This document shows positions 62,250 through 64,000 of a stretch of DNA of 64,000 bases, piece after piece (the first letter of the stretch is position 1; every line of letters begins with the position of its first letter). A program made the translations under genes and the position numbers. The stretch spans positions 11,427,706 through 11,491,705 of the forward strand of contig NC_059396.1 in the NCBI RefSeq assembly GCF_905220565.1. The letters are read 5' to 3'. The stretch is from Melitaea cinxia (lineage: Eukaryota; Arthropoda; Insecta; Lepidoptera; Nymphalidae). Under the pieces are notes generated by a model that was given only the letters and a program-made list of their open reading frames with translations, ran no database searches and was not told the DNA's origin.

Positions 62250-62410
62250 GTACTTGTGGATAAATCTAGTCGGCACTCGAGCTGTGTTTCGGCGTTCGCG
62301 GGCTTTTTCGCATAATTACAGGAATGCATTGTGTGGGACGACCGCGGCATTTTCACCGTTTACCGCCGTAATTTAAGGTAAAGTAGAGCCACATAAAAGC
62401 GGAGAAAATA
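62250..62410 (+). other. GC-rich patch, weak candidate exon
   Basis: An AG acceptor (aattacag at 62315-62322) is followed by 56 open nt and a donor AAG|GTAAAG at 62378/62379. In phase 0 after the 59285 exon it reads ECIVWDDRGIFTVYRRNL. The pyrimidine tract is weak and the region could equally be conserved non-coding DNA. Confidence 0.2.
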
Positions 62411-62539
62411 AAGCTTTCACCCGGAAAACGGTCACATGTCTATATCTATACGTATAAATAAAATTGAATTGTCTGTGATTTCAAAGTAACTGTGTACAAT
62501 ACAAGTACATTTAGTTATTTACACGATAACACAAACAAA

Positions 62540-62715
62540 CGATTTAAAATTTTTGTCTGTCTGTCTTTTTGTCTGGGCTAATCTTCGGAACTGCTGACAC
62601 TTTCACAAGAAGATAGAGGAGATTTTGGAGCAATATATAAGCTATTTTTTATCCCGGAATTACCGCAGAATCAGGATTTACGCGAGAAAACTGTGTTTAC
62701 CGCGCGCGATTTAGA
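62540..62715 (+). repeat. Degenerate transposon remnant
   Basis: 'tttttgtctgtctgtctttt', 'gctaatcttcggaactgctg' and 'tttttatcccggaattaccg' are phrases shared by old lepidopteran repeats, related to 55690-55938. Confidence 0.5.
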
Positions 62716-63525
62716 TAGATATGAAATAACCAAACGTTTTTTATTAAAAAGGAGAATTTTTGCGAGCAAATCTTTAGACATCTACACTAATATTATAAAG
62801 CTGAAAAGATTCTTTGTTTGCTTAAACGTGCTAATCTAAGGGATTACTGATAGAATTGAAATTTTTTTTTATGTTGGATAGCCCATTTATCGAGAAAGGC
62901 TACCGGAAAGAAGAAGTATTATATCAATATACATTAGCTTAAAGACGTTTCTTCGTATATATGTTAAGCGGTATAGTTGAACGTTAATTAGCATATATTT
63001 ATAATAACTTATAAATATAGATGCTAAATTTGTGGCTGCTCGAATATTTGACAAACACGATCGCGCTGTATTCAGTTTTACTTTAAATTATTCATTCAAA
63101 TTAGCGAGTGCAGGGATCATTAACCATGTCGCTGTAATCTAACGTAATTTAGTGGTGCTACAATCGATACAGTTATACCGCAAACATTTTGAAAATATAT
63201 CGTTCTGGAATGCAATTCTGCTATTACTAACTTATACCATTGGTCCATTGGTGAAGATTATTCTGTTGTTTTTTTTTTGTAATTTATTAGATCAGAGTAC
63301 CTATTGTATATTTATAGTATGCTTCAATTGCTTAGAAAGTTATTAATTTAATATCTATATATAGTAATTTGATACCATTTCAATATGAATCGCTGTTAAG
63401 ATGAATACTTTTAACGCCAATGTACGTGTCAACGATTGATTTTCATTCTGAGCAAGCAGTTATACACATTTTTATTATTTCGTTGCACTTAAAGCTGTTG
63501 ATTCTAGTTGTTATTACTACCCTTA
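62716..63525. other. AT-rich sequence, nothing recognised
   Basis: 'ctacactaatattataaagc' at about 62791 is a repeat-like phrase; nothing else seen. Confidence 0.4.
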
Positions 63526-63529
63526 ATAT

Positions 63530-63605
63530 TTAGATTAAGCTTCGACCCTTCTCCTATATAGAAAAGATCTTTCCGTACTCGTAACATATTTACAGGCTGT
63601 TTCGT
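63530..63605 (+). repeat. Decayed SINE 3' end
   Basis: 'agattaagcttcgacccttc' 'tcctatatagaaaag' ... 'acaggctg' parallels the 3' end at 7160-7230 and 13500-13565, with about one change in five bases. Confidence 0.6.
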
Positions 63606-64000
63606 TTCAGTTCGGTTTAGTTATGATGACATGAAATACCATCAATTTATTAGCTACATAAAACTGCGGATACGCAACTTCGCTTATTTATTTTCTTTGT
63701 ACGAGAAAACAACATTTTTATTAACTGAACAACCTATGTACCTTCATCGACTACCTTAATCTGTTTATTTCAAAATACGATGTTTCTTGTTTGCTGTTTG
63801 CTCTTAGATATGTATTCTGGTATAATGTATTGTAAAAAATAAGATACGACTAGGTTTTAAATGTAAGCGATGATATATTTTAAATTATCCTAAGGATATT
63901 AATATACGTACTATATGGTTCACGGTGAAACATTTTATTCTTGCTAAAAGTATGACTTTAACATATAACTAGACATCATACAATAAAAAAACACCGAAAC
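63606..64000. other. AT-rich sequence, nothing recognised
   Basis: No feature seen up to the window edge. Confidence 0.4.

Noticed and set aside
1..64000. CRISPR arrays, operons, prophage or bacterial defence genes
   Set aside because: None seen; composition, introns and repeats are those of an insect genome.

Overview
The window is AT-rich eukaryotic DNA packed with retrotransposon and DNA-transposon remains. The repeat families point to a moth or butterfly (Lepidoptera). The clues are LINE/SINE 3' tails of the type 'cctatgcccagcagtgggatattacaggctgaag', the dispersed 'cttaccatcaggtgagccg' repeat, and the 'aaccgacttccaaaaaagg...' terminal-inverted-repeat element. This assignment rests on my memory of lepidopteran repeats; the species cannot be named. 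There is no sign of bacterial or viral gene organisation.

Left part (1-8260) is a stack of mobile elements. A LINE with an uninterrupted 1,060-1,081-codon endonuclease/reverse-transcriptase ORF fills 1 to about 3890. After it comes a decayed Jockey-like LINE fragment (4876-8127). That fragment was entered by a mariner (5394-6656, TIRs intact, transposase broken by one frameshift) and by a tRNA-derived SINE (6889-7242, 11-bp target duplication). The whole nest lies between two direct copies of a short repeat at 4605-4875 and 8138-8256.

Middle part (8260-46000) has no recognisable protein gene. It holds a CpG-rich patch at 9400-9520 that may be a promoter with a non-coding first exon. It also holds many short dispersed repeats, a second nested LINE/SINE pair (27345-28456), a near-perfect 35-bp-arm hairpin (33014-33090), an element with an internal 150-bp duplication (36660-37242), and a (TA)n microsatellite (42099-42186).

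Right part (46640-64000) may be the start of a host gene on the + strand. A candidate first coding exon ends at 46805 with a GTGAGT donor. A 12.4-kb putative intron carries more transposon debris, a MITE, a GC-rich palindrome and a cluster of CTCF-like motifs. At 59211/59212 there is a joined acceptor/donor (TTTCAG|GTAAGC), followed 74 nt later by another donor (AAG|GTAAGT). This could be a short coding exon or a recursive-splicing ratchet site. I could not identify the gene. No new multi-gene system is visible. The best leads are the splice configuration, the hairpin, the palindrome/CTCF-like cluster and the nested transposon mosaic.
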